From Thiobacillus sp. (GTDB taxonomy: Bacteria; Pseudomonadota; Gammaproteobacteria; Burkholderiales; Thiobacillaceae): 42,395 nt of DNA. Position numbers and translations under genes: made by a program. Where the stretch lies: NCBI GenBank assembly GCA_020724415.1, contig DYHB01000006.1, forward strand, positions 14,968 to 57,362, in the 5' to 3' direction. Shown piece by piece: positions 9,506 to 18,775 of this stretch. The notes beneath the pieces were generated by a model. That model worked only from the letters and a program-made list of their open reading frames with translations, did no database searches and was not told where the DNA came from. Position 1 is the stretch's first letter. Each line of letters begins with the position of its first letter.

Positions 9506-10943
9506 TGTCGAACTGCTCCTGGCCGAACAGGTTTTCCACCTGCATGGAGACGGGCTTTCCGATGAAATCGGACAGCTGGGCCAGACTGGGGGATTCCTCG
9601 TCCAGGAACAGGTCGATGACCTGCTGGGAAGCCAGGATGCGGAATTCCTTGGCATTGAACTGACGGGCCTCCCGCATCAGGGTGCGCAGGATTTCGTAGC
9701 ACACCGTCTGGGCCGTCTTGATCTGGCCCCGGCCCTGGCAGGTGGGACAGGATTCGCACAACACCCGGGCCAGGCTCTCCCGGGTACGCTTGCGGGTCAT
9801 TTCCACCAGGCCCAGGGAGGTGAAGCCGTTGATGGTCATCCGGGTGCGGTCTCGCACCACGGCCTTGGACAGCTCGGTCAGGACGGCCTCCTTGTGCTCC
9901 GCGTTGTCCATGTCGATGAAGTCCAGGATGATGATGCCGCCCAGGTTGCGCAGGCGCAGTTGCCGGGCGATGGCCTGGGCCGCCTCCAGGTTGGTCTTGA
10001 ACACCGTCTCGTCGAAGGTACGGCCGCTGATGAAGCCGCCGGTGTTCACGTCGATGGTGGTCAGGGCCTCGGTCTGGTCGATGATCAGGTAGCCGCCGGA
10101 CTTGAGGTCCACGCGCCGGTGCAGGGCCCGCTCGATCTCCTCTTCCACGCCGTACAGGTCAAAGAGGGGGCGCTCGGCAGCGTAGTGGGACAGCTTGCCC
10201 ACGGCGGCCCGGGTGAAGTCCTCGGCAAAGCCCTGCAAGCGCAGGTAGGTCTCCCGGGAATCCACCAGGATGCGGCCGGTTTCCTCGCTGGTGAAATCCC
10301 TCAGCACCCGATGGGCCAGGTCCAGCTCCTGGTAGATCAGGGCCGGCCCTTCCGACAGGCGGGCACGGTTGACGATGGCATCCCACAGGGTATGCAGATA
10401 TTCCACGTCCGCGGCCAGTTCGCCGTCCTCAGCCAGGCTGGCCATGGTGCGGATGATGAAACCGCCATGCTCATCCTCCGGGAGCAGTTGCTGGACCCTG
10501 CCCCGCAGCTGTTCCCGCTCGGTCTCGTCCTCGATCTTCTGGGAGATGCCGATCCGGCTCTCCTGGGGTAGATAGACCAGGAAGCGACCGGCCATGCTGA
10601 TCTGGGTCGACAGGCGGGCGCCCTTGGCACCGATGGGATCCTTGATCACTTGCACCAGCACGCTCTGGCCTTCATGGAGGATCTTCTCGATGGGTCTGGG
10701 CGCCTCGTCGCCCCGGGTTTCCCAGATATCTCCCACGTGCAGGAAGGCGGCCCGCTCCAGGCCGATGTCGATGAAGGCGGATTGCATGCCGGGCAGGACC
10801 CGGGACACCTTGCCCAGGTAGATGTTGCCTACCAGCCCCTTCTGGCTGGCCCGCTCGATGTGCAGTTCCTGCACGGTACCCAGGTAGATCACGGCAACCC
10901 GCGTCTCCTGGGGCGTGACGTTGATGAGGATTTCCTCGCTCAT
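9492..10943 (-). CDS. rng: Ribonuclease G
   Basis: This 483-residue endonuclease of the RNase E/G family matures the 5' end of 16S rRNA and turns over some mRNAs. It has an N-terminal S1 domain (about 35-125) and a catalytic DNase I-like domain with the metal ligands D298 (IDVNTGGF) and D341 (IILDFIDM). It also carries the zinc-link CESCPTC (C396, C399, C402) that joins the dimer. The length and the lack of a long C-terminal scaffold identify RNase G rather than RNase E. It is the last gene of the rlmH-maf-rng series. Confidence 0.96.
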   Translation of the reverse strand: MSEEILINVTPQETRVAVIYLGTVQELHIERASQKGLVGNIYLGKVSRVLPGMQSAFIDIGLERAAFLHVGDIWETRGDEAPRPIEKILHEGQSVLVQVIKDPIGAKGARLSTQISMAGRFLVYLPQESRIGISQKIEDETEREQLRGRVQQLLPEDEHGGFIIRTMASLAEDGELAADVEYLHTLWDAIVNRARLSEGPALIYQELDLAHRVLRDFTSEETGRILVDSRETYLRLQGFAEDFTRAAVGKLSHYAAERPLFDLYGVEEEIERALHRRVDLKSGGYLIIDQTEALTTIDVNTGGFISGRTFDETVFKTNLEAAQAIARQLRLRNLGGIIILDFIDMDNAEHKEAVLTELSKAVVRDRTRMTINGFTSLGLVEMTRKRTRESLARVLCESCPTCQGRGQIKTAQTVCYEILRTLMREARQFNAKEFRILASQQVIDLFLDEESPSLAQLSDFIGKPVSMQVENLFGQEQFDIILL

Positions 10944-11010
10944 GACAGTGGCCCTGGAAGTGGATATTCGGCAGCCCGCCGGACGCGCTGCCGGATATCC
11001 CCTCGATGGT

Positions 11011-11622
11011 TCAGGCCAGGGGGTCCACCCCCGCCAGTTTCAATAGTTCTGCCGTTTCGTACAGAGGCAGGCCCATGACACCGGAGTAACTGCCGGTCAA
11101 TTGCTCAATGAACAATGCGGCGTGTCCCTGGATGGCATAGGCGCCGGCCTTACCGTAGGTCTCCCCGGTGGCGACATAGGCCGAGATATCCGCCTCGGTC
11201 AGAGTCCGGAACCGTACCTGGCTGACGGACACCGTATATTCCAGGCGATCCTGCCAGGCCAGGGCCACCCCGGTCACCACCTCATGTACCCGACCGGAAT
11301 AGCGGCGCAGCATGTCGGCCGCCGCTGCCGCGTCACCTGGCTTGCCCAGCAGCAGGCCGTCGATGGTCACCGTGGTGTCCGCCGCCAGGATGGGGTAGGG
11401 CGGCAACATCCGTCCGGCCTGGGCCTTCTGCCCGGCCCGGGCCTTCATCAGGGCCACCCGCTTGACGTAGTTCTGCGCCGTCTCCTCGGCCCAGGGGGCT
11501 TCGTCCACATCTGCCCGGGGAGGTGCGTGGCGCAGGGGGAGGATGATGGGGGTCAGCCCGATCTGGCGCAGCAGCTCCATGCGGCGCGGACTCTGGGAGG
11601 CCAGATAGAGATGTTTTTGCAT
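11011..11622 (-). CDS. maf: Maf-like nucleotide pyrophosphatase
   Basis: This is a Maf/Ham1-fold enzyme that hydrolyses non-canonical or modified nucleoside triphosphates (dTTP/UTP or methylated bases, depending on subtype). Diagnostic motifs are LASQSPRRMELL at the N-terminus, AADTTVTIDGLLLGKP in the middle and YAIQGHAALFI near the end. The ATG at 11622 starts directly before the conserved strand, but no ribosome-binding site is obvious. In-frame starts at 11640, 11658 and 11682 (GTG) are possible. It lies between rlmH and rng on the same strand. Confidence 0.93.
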   Translation of the reverse strand: MQKHLYLASQSPRRMELLRQIGLTPIILPLRHAPPRADVDEAPWAEETAQNYVKRVALMKARAGQKAQAGRMLPPYPILAADTTVTIDGLLLGKPGDAAAAADMLRRYSGRVHEVVTGVALAWQDRLEYTVSVSQVRFRTLTEADISAYVATGETYGKAGAYAIQGHAALFIEQLTGSYSGVMGLPLYETAELLKLAGVDPLA

Positions 11623-11707
11623 GTAGCGTAAATCCGACATGGCGGAAGCATAAGCCATTCCACCCGGTGATGTGCGCTTCACCGATCCGGCCCTGACACC
11701 CGCCCGG

Positions 11708-12175
11708 TCAATCCCGGTGGTAAGGATGGTTGGCCAGCACGCTCCAGGCCCGGTACAACTGCTCGGCCAGCACCACCCGGGCCAGGGCGTGGGGCAGGGT
11801 CAGGCGGGACAGGGAGAGGGTCATGCCGGCCCGGGCCAGGAGCTCGGGCGCCAGCCCGTCGGCGCCGCCGATGACCAGGGCCACATCCCGGCCGGATTGC
11901 ATCCAGGTGTCCAGGGCCTGGGCCAACTCCCGGGTGGTCAGGCTGCGACCGTGCTCATCCAGGGCCACCAGTTGGGTACCGGCAGGACAGTGCTCCAGGA
12001 TGCGCGCCGCCTCCAAGGCCTTGATGCGCTCCGCCGACTGGCCGCTGCGTTTTTCAGGCTTGATGGCCACCACTTCCACCCGCGCCTCCCGGGGCATGCG
12101 CTTGAGGTATTCCTGAACGGCGGCGTCCGCCCAGGCCGGCAGCTTGTCGCCCACGGCCAGGATGCGCAGTTTCAT
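11708..12175 (-). CDS. rlmH: 23S rRNA (pseudouridine1915-N3)-methyltransferase
   Basis: This 155-residue SPOUT-class enzyme methylates pseudouridine 1915 in helix 69 of 23S rRNA. It starts [11 protein letters not shown] and contains the SAM-binding knot strands [22 protein letters not shown] and the C-terminal [20 protein letters not shown], ending in HPYHRD. Full length and all key segments are intact. It is followed by maf after 25-85 bases depending on the maf start. Confidence 0.97.
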   Translation of the reverse strand: MKLRILAVGDKLPAWADAAVQEYLKRMPREARVEVVAIKPEKRSGQSAERIKALEAARILEHCPAGTQLVALDEHGRSLTTRELAQALDTWMQSGRDVALVIGGADGLAPELLARAGMTLSLSRLTLPHALARVVLAEQLYRAWSVLANHPYHRD

Positions 12176-12344
12176 GGCCGGGCCCTTCCCTCATGCAGGC
12201 GGGTGCGGGCGGGACGACCTCCCAAACCGGTGGGGGCGCGCCGGCTTTCAGGCCAAGGTGAGGACGGGTTCGGGCTGGTCATGCGCCATCATACCGCCAA
12301 GCCTTTCCAGTAAGATGGCATCCGGATACCGAGACCCCACCCAC

Positions 12345-12851
12345 ATGACTTCAAAAACGCGCCGCCTCTTCCGCCTGGCGGGTGAAATCCTGCTGATCCT
12401 GATCATCCTGCTGGCCGTGGAACGCTTCATGACCCGGGACGCCCTGCGCGGCCCGGCCCCACCCCTGGAGGCCGTGACCCCGGAAGGCAGGACCCTGTCC
12501 CTGGAGGCCCTGCGGGGACAGCCGGCGCTGGTCTATTTCTGGGCCACCTGGTGCCCGATCTGCGATGTCAGCCAGGGCACCATGGACGGCCTGGGCCAGG
12601 ACTATCCCATGATGACCGTGGCCATGCGCTCGGGGGATCCGGCCGGCGTGGCCAGGCATCTGGCCCAGGCCGGCCTGAAGTGGACCGTGGCCGCCGACGA
12701 ATCCGGCGACATCAGCCGGACCTGGGGCGTCAGCGGGGTTCCCGCCGTCTTCGTGCTGGACGCCCAAGGCCAGGTTCGCTTCGTCACCCGGGGCTACAGC
12801 TCCGGTCCTGGCCTGCGCCTGCGCCTGTGGTGGGCCCGCCTGACCGGATGA
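12345..12851 (+). CDS. Membrane-anchored thioredoxin-like disulfide oxidoreductase (TlpA/ScsD-like)
   Basis: This is a 168-residue product with one N-terminal membrane anchor (residues 11-24) and a periplasmic thioredoxin fold. The active site is WATWCPICD (C70-P-I-C73) and the cis-proline loop is GVSGVPAVFV. CPIC and the short size resemble ScsD and TlpA-type proteins, which reduce or isomerise disulfides in the envelope or protect against copper. No scsB or dsbD partner is nearby. The ATG at 12345 lacks a clear ribosome-binding site; an ATG at 12315 is in frame and would add ten residues. It is divergent from rlmH. Confidence 0.85.
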   Translation: MTSKTRRLFRLAGEILLILIILLAVERFMTRDALRGPAPPLEAVTPEGRTLSLEALRGQPALVYFWATWCPICDVSQGTMDGLGQDYPMMTVAMRSGDPAGVARHLAQAGLKWTVAADESGDISRTWGVSGVPAVFVLDAQGQVRFVTRGYSSGPGLRLRLWWARLTG

Positions 12852-12890
12852 CCGGGGCCGCCCCGGGCATGAAGCCGGTAGAATGGCGCC

Positions 12891-13817
12891 ATGGCTGATC
12901 CCCTAGCGCACAAAGGCCGGGCCAAGACCGCCCGCATCCCCATCAAGGTGGAGGCCAAGCCACGCCTGAAGCTGCCACCCTGGATCAAGGCCCGGGCGCC
13001 CGCTTCCCCGGAGGTGGCCAGGATCAAGTCGGCCCTGCGCCGGAACGGACTGCACACCGTCTGCGAAGAGGCTGCCTGTCCCAACCTGGGCGAATGTTTC
13101 CACCAGGGCACGGCCACCTTCATGATCCTGGGCGACCTGTGCACCCGGCGCTGCCCCTTCTGCGACGTGGGCCACGGCAAGCCCCTGCCCCCCGATCCCG
13201 AGGAGCCCGCCCGCCTGGCCGCCACCGTGGCCGCCATGGGACTGCGCTACGTGGTGATCACCTCGGTGGACCGGGATGACCTGCGGGACGGCGGCGCCGC
13301 CCACTTTGCCGAGTGCATCCGGGCCGTGCGCGCGGCTTCCCCGGGCATCCGGATCGAGATCCTGACCCCGGATTTCCGCGGCCGCATGGACGTGGCCCTG
13401 GATATCCTGGCCACCCAGCCACCGGACGTGATGAATCACAATCTGGAAACGGTACCCCGCCTATACCGGGCGGTGCGACCGGGCGCCGACTACCACCACT
13501 CCCTGGCCCTGTTGCGTGGCTTCGGGCAACGGGTGCCGGGAGTGCCCACCAAGTCCGGTCTCATGCTGGGCCTGGGCGAGACCGACGCCGAGGTGCTGGA
13601 CGTGCTGGCGGACCTGCGTGCCCATGGGGTGGACATGCTCACCCTGGGCCAATACCTGCAGCCGTCTCCCCATCACCTGGCGGTGGAGCGCTTCGTGCCG
13701 CCGGAACAGTTCGATGCCCTGCGCACCCGGGCAGAAGCCATGGGGTTCAGGAATGCGGCCTGCGGCCCCATGGTGCGCTCTTCCTACCACGCGGACCTTC
13801 AGGCCGGTCTGGATTGA
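12891..13817 (+). CDS. lipA: Lipoyl synthase
   Basis: This 308-residue radical-SAM enzyme inserts two sulfur atoms into octanoyl groups on lipoyl domains. The auxiliary cluster cysteines C58, C63 and C69 ([12 protein letters not shown]) and the radical-SAM cysteines C84, C88 and C91 (CTRRCPFC) are all present. The C-terminal R-S-SYHA motif (VRSSYHAD) supplies the serine ligand. It starts 39 bases after the thioredoxin-like gene. The partner gene lipB is about 26 kb away rather than adjacent, unlike in many betaproteobacteria. Confidence 0.97.
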   Translation: MADPLAHKGRAKTARIPIKVEAKPRLKLPPWIKARAPASPEVARIKSALRRNGLHTVCEEAACPNLGECFHQGTATFMILGDLCTRRCPFCDVGHGKPLPPDPEEPARLAATVAAMGLRYVVITSVDRDDLRDGGAAHFAECIRAVRAASPGIRIEILTPDFRGRMDVALDILATQPPDVMNHNLETVPRLYRAVRPGADYHHSLALLRGFGQRVPGVPTKSGLMLGLGETDAEVLDVLADLRAHGVDMLTLGQYLQPSPHHLAVERFVPPEQFDALRTRAEAMGFRNAACGPMVRSSYHADLQAGLD

Positions 13818-13866
13818 GCCCCCGCCGGCGGGGCCATCGGGCGTGTGATCCCGAGATAAGCAATTG

Positions 13867-13879
13867 ATCCCAGCGGGAT
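13867..13879 (+). terminator. Small hairpin downstream of lipA
   Basis: ATCCC at 13867-13871 pairs with GGGAT at 13875-13879 around AGC, followed by TTAAG. It is a short hairpin without a real T-run, in the gap between lipA and rpfF, and only weak evidence for termination. Confidence 0.2.
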
Positions 13880-13983
13880 TTAAGACAATCCCATCCCTTG
13901 TGAATGGACATGGCAGAAGCTAGGCTTGCCGGGTAGGTTCTATTCAGCCTGCCCACCTCATCGCCACAGAAAAGGAGCACACC

Positions 13984-14895
13984 ATGCCTTCCATTCAAGC
14001 GGTTCCCGATTCCTTCGTTCCCCAGTCCTCCGGCTTCCAGCAACTGTCCACCTATTTCGACGAGCGTTACCAGATCGCCTGGGGGTATATGCACTCCGAG
14101 CCCAGGCCGTGTTTTACGCCCACGCTGCTCCGAGAACTGACGGCCTGGGCCGATGACATTCGCAAACATGTCGACAACCCCAATAATCCCCCTGTGTCCT
14201 ATGTCGTGATGGCATCAAGCCATGCGGGCATCTTCAATCTGGGTGGAGACTTGCAGCTCTTTCGGGAGCTGATAATTCGCCAGGATCGTGATCGGTTATA
14301 TGGCTATGCCAAGGCATGTGTCGATGCCTGTTATGAGAATGTGGCCCATCTGAAGCGGCCCTCAATTACCACACTGTGCCTGGTCCAGGGAGATGCGCTT
14401 GGAGGAGGGTTTGAGTGTGCGCTCTCGGGTAACGTGCTGATAGCCGAAAAGGGCAGCAAAATGGGGTTCCCTGAAATCCTGTTCAATTTGTTCCCGGGTA
14501 TGGGAGCACTTAGCCTGCTATCACGACGCATAGGGGGGGCCAAGGCAGAACGCATGATCCTGAGCGGCAATATTTATCTGGCGGAAGACTTATACGAAAT
14601 GGGAGTGGTGGATGTTCTTGCTGAACCCGGCCAAGGAGAACAAGCGGTATACGACTATATACGCAAGGAGAATCGTGCCCGTAATGGTGCTCTTGCATTG
14701 AGGGCCGCTCGTGAACATTCCGAGCCGATTACCTATGACAGTCTGTTGTCAATCACGGAAATCTGGGTCGATGCCGCGCTGCGGATCGAGCCCAAGGATT
14801 TGCGCATGATGGAACGCCTGGTGGCGCGTCAAGGGGGCAAGATCGCCCAGGGCAGCCCCGATTCAGCGACCCCGGACGCTCGATTGGCGGGATAG
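13984..14895 (+). CDS. rpfF: DSF-type diffusible signal synthase (RpfF, crotonase fold)
   Basis: This is a 303-residue enoyl-CoA hydratase-like protein that makes cis-2-unsaturated fatty-acid signals from acyl-ACP, acting as dehydratase and thioesterase. The two catalytic glutamates that define RpfF among crotonases are present with the right 20-residue spacing: E144 in ALGGGFECAL and E164 in GFPEILFNLFPGMGA. These correspond to Glu141 and Glu161 of the Xanthomonas enzyme. AAGGAG lies about 8 bases before the ATG. The gene is convergent with rpfC, overlapping its 3' end by 33 bases. Its GC content and codon choice (ATA, TTA, CGT) are lower than in neighbours such as lipA, hinting at transfer or different expression. 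In characterised systems RpfC restrains RpfF by direct binding. Confidence 0.9.
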   Translation: MPSIQAVPDSFVPQSSGFQQLSTYFDERYQIAWGYMHSEPRPCFTPTLLRELTAWADDIRKHVDNPNNPPVSYVVMASSHAGIFNLGGDLQLFRELIIRQDRDRLYGYAKACVDACYENVAHLKRPSITTLCLVQGDALGGGFECALSGNVLIAEKGSKMGFPEILFNLFPGMGALSLLSRRIGGAKAERMILSGNIYLAEDLYEMGVVDVLAEPGQGEQAVYDYIRKENRARNGALALRAAREHSEPITYDSLLSITEIWVDAALRIEPKDLRMMERLVARQGGKIAQGSPDSATPDARLAG

Positions 14896-17382
14896 GTATT
14901 CGGTCAGGGCCGTCAGGGCCTCCGTGCAGGCGGCCCTGACCTGGCCCAGTCGATCCCGGGCCACCTGGGTACCGATTTCGTAGGGCTGAAGGCGCTCCGC
15001 CTCCATGCAGGCCTGGGCCAGGGCCAGGGCTCCCACGTCGCTGGCACCGCCCTTCAGCATGTGGAAATGATCCTTCCACACCGGGTAATCCCGTGCGGCC
15101 ATGGCCTGCTCCACGGCCTCGAAGGCACGCAGGCTGTCCCGGCTGAACTCCTGGACCAGACCGGCGACGAAATCCGGCCCACCCCCCAGGCTGGCCAGAT
15201 CATCCAGCACGGTCTCATCCAGCACCACGGGGCCCCTTTGCACGGCGGGTCGCGCCAGCGCTTCCACCTCCCCACGATCTGACAAGGCCAGACGGGCCAC
15301 GGTATCGATCAGGTCCCGGCTGTTCACGGGCTTGGTCAGGAATACATCGGCCCCGGCAGCGAGGCATTCCCGGGCGGTTTCCTCCCGGGCATCCGCAGTG
15401 AGGATGATGATGGGCAAGTGTCCCTCCTCCATGAAACGCCAACGACGCACCACATCGTTGCCGGACAGGCCCGGCATCTGCATGTCGATGATGGCCAGGT
15501 CGATGGGCTGCTCCTGGAATTCCAGGGCGTTCAGGGCTTCCTCGCCATCATCCGCCGTGACCACGACATGGCCTGCATGCTCCATCAGGCCCCGGGTGAC
15601 ACGCTGGTTGACCGGATTGTCATCCGCGACCAGCACCCGCAGGGTGACGGCGCCGGCCTTGCTCTGGAAGCGCTCCGCGATGGACACCACATTGTCCGGC
15701 AGGGCAGCGCTCATGGCCGCATGGATGGCATTGAACAACAGACTGGGATTGATGGGCTTGCCCAACACGGCAGAATAGCCGGCGCGCGTCAGCCTGGCCT
15801 CCAGGCCGGGGCTTTCCGGGCCAGCCCCGCCCAGCAGGATGATGGGCGGCGTATGGTGGCGCGTGGCCAGGTCCAGACCCGCGATGAGGGCCTCGGGAGT
15901 TTCCGCGATGCAGTCCGACTCCACCACGATGGCCGCCAGGGGCTGGGCATCGTTCATGGCCTGCAAGGTGGTGCGCAAGGCCTGGCCGTTGCTCACGGCA
16001 TTCACCTCCATGCCCCAGCCCCGTACCAGACCCGCAATGCGTTCATGGGTGTCGCCCCGGGCCAGGATGACCACGCGTCCCTGCATGCCTTCCTGTAGCT
16101 CCGGCGCGGCTTCCGCCTCGGGGGGCTGGAAGGGGATCTCGAACCAGAAGACGCTGCCCAGCCCCTCTGTGCTTCGGAAGCCCATGCTGCCCCCCATCAG
16201 CTCGGTCAGTTGCCGGGCGATGGTGGTGCCCAGCCCGGTGCCCCCATACCGGCGCGTGATTCCGGCATCCGCCTGGGTAAAGCTCTCGAAGATGTCCTTT
16301 TGTGCCGCCTCCGGGATGCCGATGCCGGTATCCACCACCTCGAAGTACAAGGTGGGCGGCTGCCCCTGACCCACAGGGCGGATGTACAGGTCCACACGCC
16401 CGGCATGGGTGAACTTGATGGCATTGCCCAGCAGATTGATGAGGATCTGGCGCAGATGCTTGGCGTCACCATGGAGACGATAGGGGGTCTGGGGGGCGAT
16501 GTGGGCGGCTAGGGCGAGCCCCTTTTTCCTGGCCGCCGGCTCCAGCATGGAGACGGTACGACTGACCAGCAGGTGCAGGTCGAAATACTCTTGGTTCAGG
16601 ATCAGGCGGCCCGCCTCGATGCGGGAGATGTCCAGGACGTTTTCGATCAGGCCCAGCAGGGTCTCGGCTGAGGATCGAATGATCTGGGCCAGCTCCTTCT
16701 GCTCACGATCCAGTCGGGTTTCGTTCAACAGATCCGCGACCCCGATCACGCCATTGAGCGGAGTTCGCAACTCGTGGCTCATGTTGGCAAGGAACATGGA
16801 TTTGGCCAGATTGGCCTCTTTTTCGCGGGCAATGGCCCGATGTAGCTGGCCCAACAGCGTTGCAGAGTACAAGGGGACAACGATTATCGCGAATAATATG
16901 CCGAGACCTAAAGCCAGGTGCGTTCGCCAGAAGTCACCGTAAATCAGTACCAGCCCGAACCCAATAACGGCTAAGACTGTAGAAAAAAACAGATAGGGCA
17001 CTCCATACCTGAAGCCGTTGCCCAAAATGACCCACAGATAGACGGCAACAATCGGCGCACCAGTTTCGTTGCTCAGAATGAGTACGATCGAAGCCCCTGA
17101 GAAGTCGATCAAGGCTCCGGAGATCCGTCTAATGGGCGAGACTCGACCATCGAGAACACACCAGGCCAACAGTAACGAAGCGAAAACCAGAAATAGTGTT
17201 GCTATGAGGTGGGTTGCCCCCGACATCTGGCTGGAGTGCTGAAAAAACGAGGTGGCGAAGTACAGGTAAAGGATGATCCCCACACAGAACCGTATCAACG
17301 CCTGCTGAAACTCCGTGTCCGGCCGGGAGCGAATCCGCTGTCTCAACCATTCAAACGCATTTCCCAATACTCCTGCGTTCAC
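14863..17382 (-). CDS. rpfC: Hybrid sensor histidine kinase, RpfC-like
   Basis: This is an 839-residue membrane sensor for the DSF signal. Residues 28-180 hold five or six hydrophobic helices. HisKA carries the phospho-acceptor H203 (MSHELRTPLNG). HATPase has N320 and D351 with G boxes to about 415. A first receiver-like domain (about 435-560) lacks the usual Asp and has E488 near that position. A second receiver (582-700) has D633 (IIDMQMPG) and K684. The C-terminal HPt domain has H774 (HMLKGG). It starts in an ATGA overlap with the rpfG stop. The membrane-domain part (16850-17380) is less GC-rich than the rest. In the known pathway DSF sensing drives phosphorelay to RpfG. Confidence 0.9.
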   Translation of the reverse strand: MNAGVLGNAFEWLRQRIRSRPDTEFQQALIRFCVGIILYLYFATSFFQHSSQMSGATHLIATLFLVFASLLLAWCVLDGRVSPIRRISGALIDFSGASIVLILSNETGAPIVAVYLWVILGNGFRYGVPYLFFSTVLAVIGFGLVLIYGDFWRTHLALGLGILFAIIVVPLYSATLLGQLHRAIAREKEANLAKSMFLANMSHELRTPLNGVIGVADLLNETRLDREQKELAQIIRSSAETLLGLIENVLDISRIEAGRLILNQEYFDLHLLVSRTVSMLEPAARKKGLALAAHIAPQTPYRLHGDAKHLRQILINLLGNAIKFTHAGRVDLYIRPVGQGQPPTLYFEVVDTGIGIPEAAQKDIFESFTQADAGITRRYGGTGLGTTIARQLTELMGGSMGFRSTEGLGSVFWFEIPFQPPEAEAAPELQEGMQGRVVILARGDTHERIAGLVRGWGMEVNAVSNGQALRTTLQAMNDAQPLAAIVVESDCIAETPEALIAGLDLATRHHTPPIILLGGAGPESPGLEARLTRAGYSAVLGKPINPSLLFNAIHAAMSAALPDNVVSIAERFQSKAGAVTLRVLVADDNPVNQRVTRGLMEHAGHVVVTADDGEEALNALEFQEQPIDLAIIDMQMPGLSGNDVVRRWRFMEEGHLPIIILTADAREETARECLAAGADVFLTKPVNSRDLIDTVARLALSDRGEVEALARPAVQRGPVVLDETVLDDLASLGGGPDFVAGLVQEFSRDSLRAFEAVEQAMAARDYPVWKDHFHMLKGGASDVGALALAQACMEAERLQPYEIGTQVARDRLGQVRAACTEALTALTEYLSRQSSVRGR

Positions 17383-18512
17383 GGTGCAATTCCTGCTTTG
17401 CCGTCGCTGAAACGCCTGGAGATCTCCCTGACTTCGTCCTCCCGGCTCAGGAAGGCTTGGGCGCAGTCGGGGTCAAAGTGGGCTCCCGTGTGGGTTCGGA
17501 TATACGCCAGGCCATCCTCGAAGGTCCAGGCCGGCTTGTAGGGACGCACCGAGGTCAGGGCATCGAAGACGTCCGCCACGGCCACGATCCTGGCCGGCAG
17601 GGGGATGGACGTCCCGGCCAGGCCATGGGGATAGCCCTTGCCGTCGTAGCGCTCGTGGTGGTGCAGGGCGATGGTGGCGCCCATGCTGAGAAACCTGGAT
17701 GGGCTGTCGGTCAGGATGTCATGGCCGATCACCGGATGGGTCTGCATGATCAGCCATTCCTGATGGGTCAGGGGCCCGGGCTTCTGCAGGATATGGTCCG
17801 GTATGCCGATCTTGCCCAGATCGTGCATGGGGGCGGTCAATTCGATCTCCTCGCATTCCAGGGCGCTCAGGCCCAGGGATTCGGCGATCAGCCGGCTCAG
17901 CCTGGCCATGCGGTAGATGTGATTGCCGGTGTGTTCATCCCGATATTCACCCGCCTTGGCCAGCTTGATGAGGGTCTCCCGTTCCCGGGCATGGATGTCC
18001 CGGGTCGCCTTGGCCACCTGGGCCTCCAGCCATTGGGCCCGGTCGCGCAGGTTTTTCTGGCTGTGGCGCAGGCTGAGCAGGTTGCGGCAACGGGCCTGGA
18101 ATTCGTGGGGATCGATGGGACGGGTGAGGAAATCGGTGGCACCGCTTTCCAGGGCCTGTTGCCGGACCCGACGGTCCTCCACCACCGTGATGACCACCAC
18201 GGGCACATCCGCCAGGGCTGGCACGGCACGCAGGCGGCGGGTGAATTCCACGCCATCCATCTCCGGCATCCGGTAGTCGGTGATGATCAGGTCGGGCAAC
18301 CGGTGCTTCGCCCGCTCCAGGGCCTCCTGGGGACTTTCATAGCTTTCCACCAGAACGTCATGGCGCAGGGAACCGGCCAGGCCGGCCAGCATGCTGCGGG
18401 CGGTGGACCGGTCATCCACGATGAAGACCAAGCCGCCGGCATGGACCTCCACCGGGTCCACATCGTTAGACGAGCCAAACAAGCGCCTGGCTACGAGTTT
18501 CAGTCTGTCCAT
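17379..18512 (-). CDS. rpfG: Response regulator with HD-GYP domain, RpfG-like
   Basis: This 377-residue regulator has a receiver domain (about 28-145; D79 in IITDYRMPEMDG) joined by a helical linker to an HD-GYP domain. The HD pair is H230-D231 (MHDLGKIGIPD) and the GYP box is HHERYDGKGYP at 285-295. HD-GYP domains hydrolyse cyclic di-GMP. The conserved receiver Lys is Arg131 (LTRPID). It precedes rpfC and overlaps it by four bases, so kinase and output are co-expressed. It probably lowers c-di-GMP in response to the DSF-type signal made by the convergent rpfF. Confidence 0.92.
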   Translation of the reverse strand: MDRLKLVARRLFGSSNDVDPVEVHAGGLVFIVDDRSTARSMLAGLAGSLRHDVLVESYESPQEALERAKHRLPDLIITDYRMPEMDGVEFTRRLRAVPALADVPVVVITVVEDRRVRQQALESGATDFLTRPIDPHEFQARCRNLLSLRHSQKNLRDRAQWLEAQVAKATRDIHARERETLIKLAKAGEYRDEHTGNHIYRMARLSRLIAESLGLSALECEEIELTAPMHDLGKIGIPDHILQKPGPLTHQEWLIMQTHPVIGHDILTDSPSRFLSMGATIALHHHERYDGKGYPHGLAGTSIPLPARIVAVADVFDALTSVRPYKPAWTFEDGLAYIRTHTGAHFDPDCAQAFLSREDEVREISRRFSDGKAGIAP

Positions 18513-18717
18513 GCCATTCGACCTCGCGTGGTCATCCAGACCGGTAGGCCGGCATGGAGGACGTTTGGCCTGACGGATGCAGGCCCAGGTTCGTAATCAC
18601 TCAATAATATTCGGTTTTGCCCATTGTGGCCGTAATCCGGGCCACACCGGACCTACTTCGCCCACCGGGGCGGCCGGTCTGCCCGAAGTGCCGCAGGCTT
18701 CTAGAACTATCGGCAAA

Positions 18718-18747
18718 GTGACAGTGTTCTTTAACAGCGGTGATAAT
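18718..18747 (+). promoter_or_regulatory. Sigma70-type promoter for mpl
   Basis: GTGACA (18718-18723; five of six to TTGACA) and GATAAT (18742-18747; five of six to TATAAT) are separated by 18 bases. They sit just upstream of the mpl start and predict a leader of about 20 bases. No clear Shine-Dalgarno lies in that short leader. Confidence 0.55.
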
Positions 18748-18775
18748 CCCGGCAACACAACCACTGATTCGCTCC

